Positions 11,902 to 22,429 of a DNA stretch of 64,000 nucleotides are shown piece after piece. Below the pieces are notes generated by a model. That model saw nothing but the letters and a program-made list of their open reading frames with translations. It was not told the DNA's origin and did no database searches. The stretch is taken from NCBI RefSeq assembly GCF_026914265.1, contig NC_069132.1, positions 35,644,932-35,708,931 of the forward strand, given 5' to 3'. Each line of letters opens with the position of its first letter. Within the stretch, counting starts at the first letter, position 1. The stretch comes from Mya arenaria. Its lineage: Eukaryota; Mollusca; Bivalvia; Myida; Myidae. A program made the position numbers and the translations under genes.

Positions 11902-12071
11902 TCAAAGGTCTTCTAGGAATAATGCAAGCGATACCGGTGAATTAGTTTGTCCTTGATGTAAACCAATAGAAATATCAAAGAAATCGGAGACGGAATTGCA
12001 ATGTTTGACACACGATTTTACCACAGAATACATTGCTCTAAATATTTTAAGTAGTTTCCCACTCGACCCCA
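11902..12071 (-). mobile_element. LINE reverse-transcriptase fragment
   Basis: Minus-strand reading LLKIFRAMYSVVKSCVKH...SDFFDISIGLHQGQTNSPVS...LFLEDL matches the conserved non-LTR reverse-transcriptase region that usually reads MYS-VKSCV...SDFF---GVRQGE-LSP-LF--FLNDL. Only about 55 residues survive. It is fused directly to a truncated FReD copy, and the junction falls just after the FReD motif GDLA. The catalytic Tyr-Ala-Asp-Asp segment is absent. Confidence 0.75.
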
Positions 12072-12072
12072 T

Positions 12073-12364
12073 TTTGCGAGGTCGCCTAATCCCGTTTGAT
12101 ATTCGTTCCACGTCTTGTAGAAGTGAGTATCCGAGACACGGCGCTGTATCACCGTCCACCCGCCGCCGTCAATGTCCATATCGCAGCTCACGTTAAACCC
12201 TGTCGGCATTGCGCGGTCGGGATATAATGTGTAGATACCCGACTGTTTCTGGAATTGATGCAGTTCTGTACAGTCCTTTGGTTTAACATCAGTTGAGTGA
12301 GTTGACCCGCACGAGTCATGTACATTAAGCACAGCGTTATAGTTAACATCAGCGCCGGCGCTTG
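12073..12364 (-). pseudogene. FReD copy 3: truncated pseudogene
   Basis: Only about 97 codons of an alpha-type FReD remain, from AGADVNYNAVLNVHDSC through DCTELHQFQKQSG, DGGGWTVIQRR and YQTGLGDLA. The downstream half of the domain, with the calcium loop and second disulfide, is missing and replaced by the LINE fragment at 11902-12071. Upstream, the signal peptide, start codon and about 270 bases of flank present in copy 1 (roughly 1800-2074) are deleted, bringing the linker next to CACCGTACCAC. The surviving reading frame has no internal stop. It cannot make a secreted FReD. Confidence 0.9.
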
Positions 12365-15300
12365 CCCATCAATAGAACACCGTACCACTTCACTAAAATT
12401 AGGACTCCGAGTGAACATAGGCAATATTATTAATTTAATCTTTAAAAGAGAATTTTGTTCGAGCGAATATAAAACTAATGTATTATTCTTAAATGCCGTA
12501 ACAAGGTGTACTTCAAAACGCTAGCTTCAGACTGATTCTTAAATAACTTAAAATGTGTGAGTGATTTAATCGGGAAAAATAGGTACTGTTCATTCAAATA
12601 TTTTAAGGTCGATACCCTGTTTAGTTCTGCCAGCAACGCAGTAGGGTTGTACGTCCTTGACAAAGTTTTGCAATACTGTTGTGCCACCACCACCCATAAT
12701 ACATGTATTACTCCGGATAAACTGATAATTCCTGTGAGATTAATATAAAATGTAGAGCAAAGCTAAAATGAATAGCGAAATATGCAAATATAAAAAACAA
12801 CAACATTTGCTTCTTTCTTTAAATTAGTATTTTTTATCTAATAATATAAAAAGAAACATTTGCTTTTTATTATTGCTGACAACCAGTTCCCTTTTGAAGG
12901 AGCATTATTGTTGTTTTGCTTCAAGCGTGACAACCATGGCGATTTCGCTGTATGGAGGGTTTGCCGCGAAACTTGCGAAGTTACTATTAGCTTCACAAAC
13001 AAGATAACACGACAATATACTAAAAACAACAAAACACACATTCACTTTGCTTTGTATTATAACAATTTAAACAGAAAGACAAACAACCACCTGAAAGATC
13101 TTAGATAAATGTTGCGTTAATGGTAGACCAAACTTCGAGTTCAAACAAGTTTGACGATTCAAGAAGGTATAGCTAGTTCTATATATACGGAACAGTTTCG
13201 CATAATTTCAAATTTTGTAAGAAATGCAGATTTAGGGTTCTGATTATATTTTATTGTAAACAATCTTTTTTTTCTTCTTTCAAGCAAATCGATCCATATT
13301 CTTAACAAGGATGGAATCACTACAGAATGCGTTTGAGTATAATGAAGTCGAGCATTGCTTCATTGCAGTTTTATTTCTATTATGTGTAAATTCGTTGTTG
13401 AAGAGATGTCTGTCGGAAGCAAGAATTACATGCGAAACAGCAAAATTGGACAGATTGAAATTTGTAAATTGACATTCAAACTTTAATGAAAAATGCAAGA
13501 TTGTTTTTAAGATTTACTCACAAAATATCCAGAAGGCCATGGCCAATGTTGACAGATACGAAATAAAAAAAAAATCAATTGAATTCAAAGTTGTATCGGG
13601 TCACCAGGCATGAAACTGCAAGATTATTGTTAATGGAGCTATCAGAGAACTAGCTTTTTGTGGATCTGATCCCTTAATTACTTTGATTAATATGCACAAT
13701 AGTTTTGTCGAATGTGATTCGGTGCGAGGTTCAGGAAGCGCAAAAATTTCTTTGTACAAAACGTTTTAAATACCGCCAAAACGAAACAGTTAAGATTAAT
13801 AACGCAATAGAAACCATAGGGAAGAACGCAGTAACCAAAATCCTATCTTTAAGTTTGGTTACTTTGGAAACTACAGAGACAAACACAAGAACCAAACTGA
13901 TCAAAATCTAACAAAGACTCAACGAGGGACACACAACGCCATAAGACAACAGACACAGCCTGCATAAGTATTAAACTAACGTTATCAATAGATGGAACTG
14001 TAGGGTTACCGCCTTGGAACGGTCAATGAAAACAATAAGTCCACCGAGGTAAATATTGATTAATAATAGTAAAACGAAATATGTAAAAATTATAGAAATG
14101 CAAAATGTTCCCAAGGCGGATTATCCCTTCCCCTCGTTTCTTTCTTAAGACATTCGTGATGTATATATTTCCAGTTACAAAAAAAATATTCAAGTCCAGC
14201 ACCAACAATTCAGTCCCCGCCCTCTCTTTCTCTATCCTTGACGCCAAATTCTTGACCCGCCGCTGAAAGCCATACATTGCACTTATATATCATACTGGTG
14301 TTGTAGACGTGTTACTGTTAACTGCGGTTTAAATGGATTTTGATTGTGTATTTTGATTTATAGTAACGAATTCTGTAAGGAAACACAATTTAAAACTATG
14401 AACTCCTTATCAGGCTCCATTGACTTTTTAATGGGACATTTATCTTTGAGGATATATAACAGGAGTGTTATGTGCAATTCACCCCATGATGCTTTACAAT
14501 TCTGTAAAGCTTGTTCGTAATCTAATTGAAAGAGAAAGTTAAAGCCGAGACATAAATAATCACTTTGTAATACGTATCAATCTTCATCCGTTATTGGCTT
14601 CATTGACCTCTAAGCCTGGCCTTCACATTTGAGACGACAGCAACAAAGCTATGTGGGACATGCATTTCAGCGCTGTTCTTAAATTCTGTGATTTGTTATC
14701 CAACCCCGATTGAAATTGAGTAAGTGACAGTCGAGATTACTACTATTATCCATGTCGGGTTTATTGCCCTCTATATGTGGCATTTACTTTTGTGATGTGA
14801 ACACTAATGTACACCTTCCCATGCGGGATGTACACTAAAGTGAAAAATTTAGTTAGTTGGAAATTTGATTAAATGTGACAGCTGTTTTATAATATTAACG
14901 GACGAACCGACAAATGGAACTACGGATTAATTGACAGACAGTACGCTTTTTATATGATTCCATTCTTTGGCACAAAATCACACTGTTTCGCGACTTTCGG
15001 CTATTTTTTACAAACATTCAGTACCTGTTGCTGCATATCTAAAACACGAAATTATCTCAATACCGGTTATGTAAACTATTTCACATCAGCTCGAAATAAG
15101 GTATAGTTTATTGCTATATCAAATATATACTTGTGTAACAAGTTTCATATTGTTACAAATTGTCTAAATACCATCTGATGTTGTACTGTTTTTTGGTTCG
15201 TGAATGGAGGATTTTCTCTTTTAACATGAGAAAACTGAATATTTTCGAATGAATTTTCACCGGGAGAGAGTTAGGCCCCTAATCGAAATATCGACATGGA

Positions 15301-15479
15301 CATGTTTTTATGCATGCTTATTCTAAGAAGAATTCATGTTCCAAATATACTCAGTAATATACACTGCTCCAAAATGACAGTGTACCGTACCAAAAATTCG
15401 GCATTTTTAGAAAATTGTAAATATTTAAACATTCTCAAAAAGGTTTCCAAAAGAAATGGAAACATGACATAACCTGGAG
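12365..15479. other. Duplicated flank then unique sequence, no gene
   Basis: Bases 12365-14000 match 27425-29230 upstream of FReD copy 5 (shared phrases include CCAAAATCCTATCT and CAACGAGG). From about 14000 to 15479 I see no match elsewhere in the window and no convincing exon. Frames at 14023-14277 and 13705-13911 have no recognisable motif. Confidence 0.55.
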
Positions 15480-15937
15480 CAATTTGGAACTGTTGCTGAT
15501 AGACAGTGTTTTTTTTTCAGAGCAAATAAATACTATTTTTCCCTTTTAAAGCTTTATTTTAACACAAAATATCGTTTGTGTGAAAAACTGTCGTACTTAA
15601 ATTGCAAAGAAATGAACCTATAGAATGGGCAAATGAAAGGTTTTGAGCGAAAAAGTGTTCATTTACATTTACGGAAATACTGATGAATGTCCTTGTTGAT
15701 ACTTGATCACAGAGGTCCGAAATACTGAAACAGGTCTATGGTATAACATATTATATCAAACTATTAACTTCGATAGTAAAATGTCTTAAAATTGAATATG
15801 AATCAGCTGAAGCATGTATAGCCTTTGCAACATTGTTTATTCGAGAGTGTAAATAATTTCCTTTTGCTTTGTGTTGCTTCCAAATAAACAGGAAGATAAA
15901 AAAAACACTATACAGATCTGAAAGAATGGTGAGACCC

Positions 15938-16231
15938 TTATGAAACTGGAACAGTTTCACTTAAGAATTTACCAAATTGTTCGTATCGCTGACAAATCTT
16001 AGAGGTTGAAATATTTCCGGTTGTAAACCACACACGTGTACCTCCATTTATCAAAACGATCAAAACTAAACATGTAAATAATATAAGTTTAGAACGTGTC
16101 CATTGCCATCTTCCTGTATCATGTCTTTCTTTCAACGTACGTATTTTTTCATTTAAAGTGAAACTCTTATTCAAAATCATTACATACACATGTATAACAA
16201 ACATAAATTTTCTACTAACTAAATCATGCAT
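15938..16231 (-). other. Open frame with one membrane helix, doubtful
   Basis: A 97-codon minus-strand frame reads ...LNEKIRTLKERHDTGRWQW, then a hydrophobic run LILFTCLVLIVLI, then a polar tail. This resembles a type-II signal anchor. In the duplicated block (about 22912-23200) the same region is interrupted by in-frame stops and a length change in a T run. It is either a decaying exon or chance; I recognise no family. Confidence 0.2.
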
Positions 16232-17513
16232 TTATGGAAAATATTAATTACTGATAAGAAGTTGTAACCGTGTACTTAATAGTAAAAAAACGGAAAGAAA
16301 TATTGGTGAGTGCTAAATTATTTACTGTGGTCTACTATCGTCTCATTGGGTATGAATAACGTGTTTCGGTGTTTTTCCTTCATATTAAGCTCGGTATCCT
16401 TCATAAGAACTATTGTTTTCGACATTTATTCATCCTCTTTGGTATATTAAAACAGTATTGTATTAATTGTGGTAAATCTTGCATGGGAGAAAGAGATAAT
16501 ATTTTGATAGTTATATCAATTTTCGATAAGGTTCACATTGTCGGCGATAGCTGACTAATTGTGTGCTCGAAAATTTCTGAATATTTTTTCTATAACATTT
16601 CAGACGAACGTAAAAAAGTATTCTCAATGATCATGTGTAAAATAAGACCGTCGGTACGTCTGCAAAGTCGTTCCAGATTTTGAAAAGTTGTCCTATATTA
16701 TAATGCTATTATTTAGGGGAATTCATAATGGCCGAGTAATTTGTACGAGGTAAGCAGTATTGGACTGAACCCGAAGGGCCAGAAGGCACACAATTTTTAA
16801 ACAGTCTTTAAAATGAAAAACAAAATGGCTGCCGAATTTAATAATTTACAGCATTCTCATATACGGGCGAGTTTCGACAGCTAATGAAAATGGTCCAATC
16901 CCCTAATCCCGTATTTGGCGGGTTAAGCAACTAATCAAAACGACAGAAACTCGTATTAGCCGACGTAGTTCCGTATTGAGTGAGTTTTGGCATATTATCG
17001 CCAAGTATAAGTTTATAATTGATCCTGAAATGTGTCAACTAAGTAATAGTTGTATTATAAAATATGTTACGTCTTATAAGTGGTAAGAACAACGAGTATG
17101 ACCTTATTGTTTCGATGAATGTATTTTGCAGGACTCGACTCTTAAATCTGAGGGATACAGCTGACCGCGTGGCTTGGCGTTTGGCTTTATTTGTATGTTA
17201 TGCCATGATGCATATGCTTACTTTTTAAATTGCCATAAAGACAAATTGGATAGTTTTGTTTTACTAAACTTGACCAAGAATATTAGTTCACGAGCATTAT
17301 ACTGAGACATGAAGGTTTAACGGCTTTTCGTAAAACAAGTAGGTCTTTTACAGGTCACCCTTTGTATTATAGGCTTATCTGGTTATTAAGTCACATCACG
17401 TTTGGTTGAGTTTCGCGCGAAATCTGCTTACATGCACATTTTGTTTTCCAATGAACTGAATCAAACTTAATCAGTGTTTTCTCGAGCATCAAACAATTAT
17501 GTTGAAGTTGAGA

Positions 17514-17640
17514 GTAGTCTAGTGGTATAGGTGTCCGAATTTCACATAGGTAGTCACAGATTCGAGCCGATCACGTTCGATTGACTTCTCCAAATTTACA
17601 CCAGCACTTGTTTCTATGCCAATGAAACTGACTGGAATTG
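17514..17640 (+). repeat. tRNA-derived SINE head
   Basis: TAGTCTAGTGGTATAGG fits a pol III A box, and AGATTCGAGCC about 45 bases on fits a B box. The sequence in between does not make a proper anticodon arm, so this is a SINE head and not a tRNA gene. It lies mostly in the segment that block B has lost. Confidence 0.55.
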
Positions 17641-17879
17641 GAAATTGCTAACGAATCTACTTGGTAGTTTCACCTATTCACTATACATGCATGTATATAT
17701 GTCTTATTAGAATATAGCTTCATTGTCGGATATATTTATTATTGATAATTACACAAATAATAGTATTCATATTTCATTTTTTTGTAATTGTTACAAATAA
17801 CTATGTACAAAACACCATTTTTTAAGAAAAATAAATCAATAATATTTAATCAGTTTCTCATTGGATGACTTACATAAAA

Positions 17880-19280
17880 CAACAAGAGCCGTCGTAAGAC
17901 AGCGCGCTCGACTACGTCGCTTTGACTTAGAAGTGAATACAATAACGATGTAATATGTACCTGTCAAAAGCAATAAAACAATCAAATTAAAAAGTGAACA
18001 AGAATCGCAATGTGACAAAACCAGGTGTTTAATGATTGGCAGAAGATGATTTCTTCTATTTTTGCAACAGTGACCTTGATCCTAATGGCCCCAAACACAA
18101 TCCCATGGAAGACCTCCATAAACTCTTCCTACATATCATGTTTGGTCACAGTATATCAACCATGGTGACTTTGACGCTGCCCGAACACCAGCACGCCCAA
18201 ACATCAAATAACTTGTTTTCCCTTTATGAAAATGTGGTTAGGAATATCATAATGTGCCTTTCAAAAGAAATTTAAAAAAAAGTAATAATAATAAAATAAT
18301 TGTTTACCCTTAATGAAAATGTGGTTAGGAATATTAAAATGTGCCTTTTAAAAGAAATTAAAAGAAAAAGAAAAAAAAATCAAGGGCAATAATTTGTATT
18401 AATGGCTAAAATGGAGTTACGTTCCTTGTTGTAAGATGGTTGTCAATAATTCTGCAAAGTGTTAAGTGCATTGAATGAGGGGTATAGAAGTGTTTTTATT
18501 AAAATCCCAACTTGCCCTAAAACTTTAACCTGACCTTAAACTTTAACCTTAGTCAATCAAGGGCCATAACTTGTATTTAGGATAATAAGTTACGTAACCT
18601 CATTGGGTGATGGTCCTGAACAATTGTGTGAAGTATTAAGTCAATTGAATGAAGGGTATAGACGTTATTAATAAATATTCCAACCTGCCCTAAAACTTTA
18701 ACCTAAGTTCCATAGTCAATCAGGGGCCATAATTTGTATAAAAGATAATACGGAGTTATCTAACCTCATTATGTGATGGCTCTGAACAACTGTGTGAAGT
18801 ATTAAGTCAATTGAATGAATGGTATTTGACTTTTAAGTGAAAATCCCAACTTTCCCTATAACTTTAACCTGCCCTAAAACTTTAACCTAAGTCAATCAGG
18901 GGCCATAACTTGTATTAAGGATAATATGGAGTTATGTAGCCTCATTGTGTGATGGTCCTGAACAACTGTGTGAAGTATTAAGTCAATTGAACAAAGGGTA
19001 TAGAAGTTACTAATAAATATCCCAACCTGGCCTAAAACTTTAACCTAAGTTCCATAGTCAATCAGGGGCCATAATCTGTATAAAGAATAATATGGAGTTA
19101 TCTAACCTCATCATGTGATGGCCCTGAACAACTGTGTGAAGTATTAAGTCAATTGAATAAAGGGTATTGGACTTATAAAGTGAAAATCCCAACTTGCCGT
19201 AAAACTTTAACCAGACGCCGACGCCGACGCCGACGCTGGGGCGAGTAGTATAGCCCACCTATTCTTCGAATAGTCGAGCT
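17880..19280. mobile_element. Composite repeat with central tandem array, copy A
   Basis: Starts with ACAAGAGCCGTCGTAAGAC and CAGCGCGCTCGACTA and ends with a GACGCC run followed by GGGGCGAGTAGTATAGCCC and AATAGTCGAGCTAAAA. Unique flanks enclose a core of about five repeats of 166-176 bases (about 18451-19200). This architecture resembles pearl-type or Helentron-like non-autonomous elements described in bivalves, but that family name is inference. No helicase or transposase frame is present. Copy B is at 24617-25512 with about two core units. Confidence 0.6.
18451..19200. repeat. Tandem array, alternating 166/175-bp units
   Basis: The anchor ATTAAGTCAATTGAA and its first variant recur at 18461, 18635, 18801, 18977 and 19143, giving spacings of 174, 166, 176 and 166. 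Alternate units differ: one ends TAATAAATAT and the other AAGTGAAAATCCC. The true period is therefore a dimer of about 340 bases. Confidence 0.85.
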
Positions 19281-19713
19281 AAAAATATGCATTCTCTTGA
19301 AATTCAAATGACTTGAACATTGAAGACGTCTATACGCTTCCATAACTTACATACGCCTAACAAAATGTTGATCGATTTTCTTGGTGTGTTTTGAGAATAC
19401 ATCAAGGACAAGGAAAACAAATGTAATCGAAAGGAAATTTTTTATGTTAAATTTTGTGATAAAAGTGAAGCAATTGTAAACGTACGAATAAATATGAATG
19501 AATATAAAGTAAATGTGTAAGCATGGGCCAGTGGTTCATATATCAATTATAGATAATGACTATCTGTGACATTACTTGTAACTCGTAATGACTAGTTCAG
19601 GAAATGCTTTTTACCAGTATAATTTAAATTCATAATCTTAAATTGACTCTATCTTTGACACGACATAAAACAAATCGTGAAATTAGTTAGAGATTGACTC
19701 TGTGATGTAATAC

Positions 19714-19959
19714 ATGAAAACGTTCTTAATATATAAACACCGCGACACTAAGAGACCATACTCACCGCTAATGACCAAACGTTTAAGGCCATTTCCCACT
19801 AATTCACTGACTGACACTACAACGGAATTCGCATTGGAACAATTTGAACACGTAACAAAAATGTTAGGCTCAAATGAGTGCTCGTCATTTAAAAGTCCTA
19901 ATACTTCAAAAAGAATAGATAATGCCACATGGTCCATTTTGGAAACAATTCAACAATGA
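19714..19959 (+). other. Orphan 81-codon open frame in duplicated block
   Basis: Plus-strand frame with protein-like wording (RPYSPLMTKRLRPFPTNSL, LEQFEHVTKML, IDNATWSILETIQQ). The equivalent in block B (from 25939) is nearly identical but has one inserted base and stops early. The opposite strand is also open here (19683-19937). It may be the last exon of a lost gene or a mobile-element piece. No family recognised. Confidence 0.25.
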
Positions 19960-20250
19960 AAAAATAATCATGCATATATAAATTAGATATTCACGTGTAA
20001 AAGTTACATTGCTAATCAATGTTCACCATTAGGATACAAAACAGAGCCTTGCATAATATCGGTAGTTTGTTAAAATGAGAGTACAACAAAGACGCATGCA
20101 ATGAAAGAAATGTTCGTAAAACAAAATAAAATAAAATCTACATGTATTCCTATTACCCGAAAGCATAACGTGTCTCCAGAAATATGCCGGTTACGTTATT
20201 TTTACTTTGACCACAGAGAAGGACTCAGACTGGTGTCTTCAAGGAATTGT

Positions 20251-20256
20251 TTTATT
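20251..20256 (-). promoter_or_regulatory. Candidate poly(A) signal of FReD copy 4
   Basis: AATAAA on the minus strand about 145 bases after the stop codon. The equivalent for copy 5 is at 26476-26481. Type-I copies lack an AATAAA this close, so the two flank types probably use different 3' ends. Confidence 0.5.
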
Positions 20257-20401
20257 GTCTGCAAGTATAATATAAACGAGACGAAACATTTTCACTGGTT
20301 CTAAGAAGTCTAAAGGTACATTATTTTGTAGTTTTCTGCCTTCTATATGTTGTGCTTTGGGAAAACGTTTTAACTATGTGGCGTTTAAACTGAATGAAAA
20401 A

Positions 20402-21157
20402 TTAAATTTTACGCCTTATTTTCATATCGGCTTTCGCAAGAGAGACGCGATGCCCAAGCCAATGATACCAGTTTATGCCTTGACCATATTCCGTATTTCC
20501 AAAATCTCCGTTCAGATTAGCTTCATGACAATCGTTGTACCACCAGCCCCCTTTGTATGACTCAGCACAGTTAGCGCTATTATTATCGTTATCTCGATCC
20601 TTTGTAGAAAACTTCGCCCCGTTATGGGTAGCCATGCTATCATTAGCATTTCCAGAATAACCGTCGACAAACAAAGTGTACTCGCTCTGTGCATCACCCA
20701 CCGAAAAAACTTCGTAATTAGCGAATCGCGTGTCTCCATTTGTAGCCATCAGGTCAATTCTGAGTTCGTACCAGCCTTGCGAAGTTATGATAGAAATCTT
20801 TTGGTTTCCGAGCCAGAAGTTCTTTGCGAGGTCACCAAATCCCGTTTGATACTCATTCCACGTCTTGTAGAAGTCTGTGTCCGAGACACGTCGCTGTATC
20901 ACCGTCCAACCGCCGCCGTCAACGTCCATATCGCAGCTGACTTTAAACCCTTTTGGCATTGCGCGGTCGGGATATATTGAGTAGATACCCGACTGACTTT
21001 GGGCGTCTTGCAGTTCTGTGCAGTCTTTTGGTTTAACATCAGTTGGACCACACGAGTCTTGCACGTTAAGCACAGGGTTAAAGTTAATGACTGCGCCGAC
21101 GTTTGACGCCCAACAGAACAGACCAATTGCGTGAATAAAGCGTCTTGTTCCCATCAT
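20402..21157 (-). CDS. FReD copy 4: secreted fibrinogen-related lectin
   Basis: Intact 251-residue frame starting Met-Met-Gly before a signal peptide (FIHAIGLFCWASNVGA). An in-frame ATG at 21190 would add 11 residues. The linker keeps the extra cysteine (DSCG). The FReD domain has DGGGWTVIQRR, KNFWLGNQKI, calcium loop DRDNDNNSANC and WWYNDCHEANLNG. It pairs a beta N-terminal half (QDAQSQSG, like copy 2) with a type-II end (YHWLGHRVSLAKADMKIRRKI in two overlapping pieces). The pocket region reads CHEANLNG in place of CHDSNLNG, a possible ligand-specificity change. The probable role is a secreted glycan-binding lectin. Its downstream flank is block A; its upstream flank resembles the alpha genes. 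Confidence 0.93.
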   Translation of the reverse strand: MMGTRRFIHAIGLFCWASNVGAVINFNPVLNVQDSCGPTDVKPKDCTELQDAQSQSGIYSIYPDRAMPKGFKVSCDMDVDGGGWTVIQRRVSDTDFYKTWNEYQTGFGDLAKNFWLGNQKISIITSQGWYELRIDLMATNGDTRFANYEVFSVGDAQSEYTLFVDGYSGNANDSMATHNGAKFSTKDRDNDNNSANCAESYKGGWWYNDCHEANLNGDFGNTEYGQGINWYHWLGHRVSLAKADMKIRRKI

Positions 21158-22429
21158 GGCTTCAGACAGAGTGTGCAAAATTAAAAACACTCGTCTGCTC
21201 AGTAGTTCTCAAATAATACGATACAACAGTACTGTAAATTCTTCCTTGTGCTATTGTTTTACTGACTTCATGTATAGCTGACTACTGAAAACAGGAAATG
21301 ACCAGAAGTCATCATATACAAAATGTACATGATCACGATATATGTATACTGCTGTAAGTCACGTCACAAAATGACTAATTAACAGTTATGTGGCCGTCTG
21401 AATTAGAGACTTGTGCAAAAGCGGGCATGCATCATGAGCGTACGAGAAATAAGACTTTCAATTGCCTCATAATTATTGTCAACGTCACATCCAGGCGTGC
21501 TTTAGGTTCCGTTGCGAAATAAAATTAAAAAGGAAAAGTTATTGAAATGGACAACGAATATTTTGCGTGTTAAGTGCTGATCATTCTCCGTACTTATAGA
21601 ATGCCTTTGTACATGTCGAGGTGTGTGACCATACTAAGTTAAGTATGGTACGGGCTTGACAAACTGAATATGCGAAACAACATAAATGATCAATTGCGCT
21701 AGAAATATAGAATAAAATCTTAAAACACAGTTACATTGGCCATTTTATTTATAGTATTGTCTTATTTCGAAACAAAACATATTCGGAATTGGTAAATATT
21801 GTTTGTTTGTTTTTTGTTCTCAGGCATCAACAAACTATTGAAGAAAGGTCTTTCACAAGACGGAATACTTTGAAAAAATATAGGGTAAACGTGGATAACA
21901 TGAAGTTGTGCCAGCACGTATAAAAATCGATATATAATTCTTGACATACTAAAAGCAACACACTTCTGAACGGAATATTCTTCAAACATTTCACAGATAG
22001 CCTAGTATAGTAGAAACATAACTTGTATCTTTATAACAAGACTGATAAGGCACTGCTAAATTAAATATTCGTTGCACAATGACAGTAAGAATTTTATGTG
22101 TGCACAAAATACTATAATCATATTAGACATATTGCCTATAATCATATTAATTGGGAAATACACCCACACTAGTGTTCTTCGCGAAATTTCTACTACGATT
22201 TAATAAGCAGTCGCGATAAGACATATACCTATATATGTGGACGCCGGCTTGTTGTTGTAGTCACTATTTTGGTATTGAGATAGAGTTCGAGCAAAAAACG
22301 TATAAAACCGTCTATTCTACTGTTTGATTTAAAAGCCCACAGAGGCATGAAAATATCCACAGAGGCATGACAATATCCACAGAGGCATGACAATATCCAC
22401 AGATGCGTGACAATATGATGAAACATGTT
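21158..22429. other. Spacer between FReD copy 4 and block B
   Basis: AT-rich and mostly unique in the window. It contains a 4 x 20-bp array at 22337-22416. The frame at 21762-21989 has no recognisable motif. Confidence 0.55.
22337..22416. repeat. 20-bp tandem repeat, four units
   Basis: Four consecutive units of CCACAGAGGCATGACAATAT. The first has A for C at one site and the last reads GATGCGTG. The array is exactly 80 bases. The minus-strand Cys/His readings across it are repeat artefacts. Confidence 0.9.

Larger units (their letters stand above)
15480..20401. repeat. Segmental duplication block A (partner 22430-26626)
   Basis: Nearly collinear with 22430-26626. Both are the downstream sequence of a type-II FReD gene (copies 4 and 5). 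Block A is longer because it keeps about 250 bases (around 17346-17603) and extra units of the tandem array at 18.45-19.2 kb that block B lacks. High identity implies a recent tandem duplication. Confidence 0.88.

Noticed and set aside
17514-17640. A tRNA gene on the plus strand
   Set aside because: Promoter boxes only; no cloverleaf, and it recurs as a decayed copy at 11.69 kb, as expected of a SINE.
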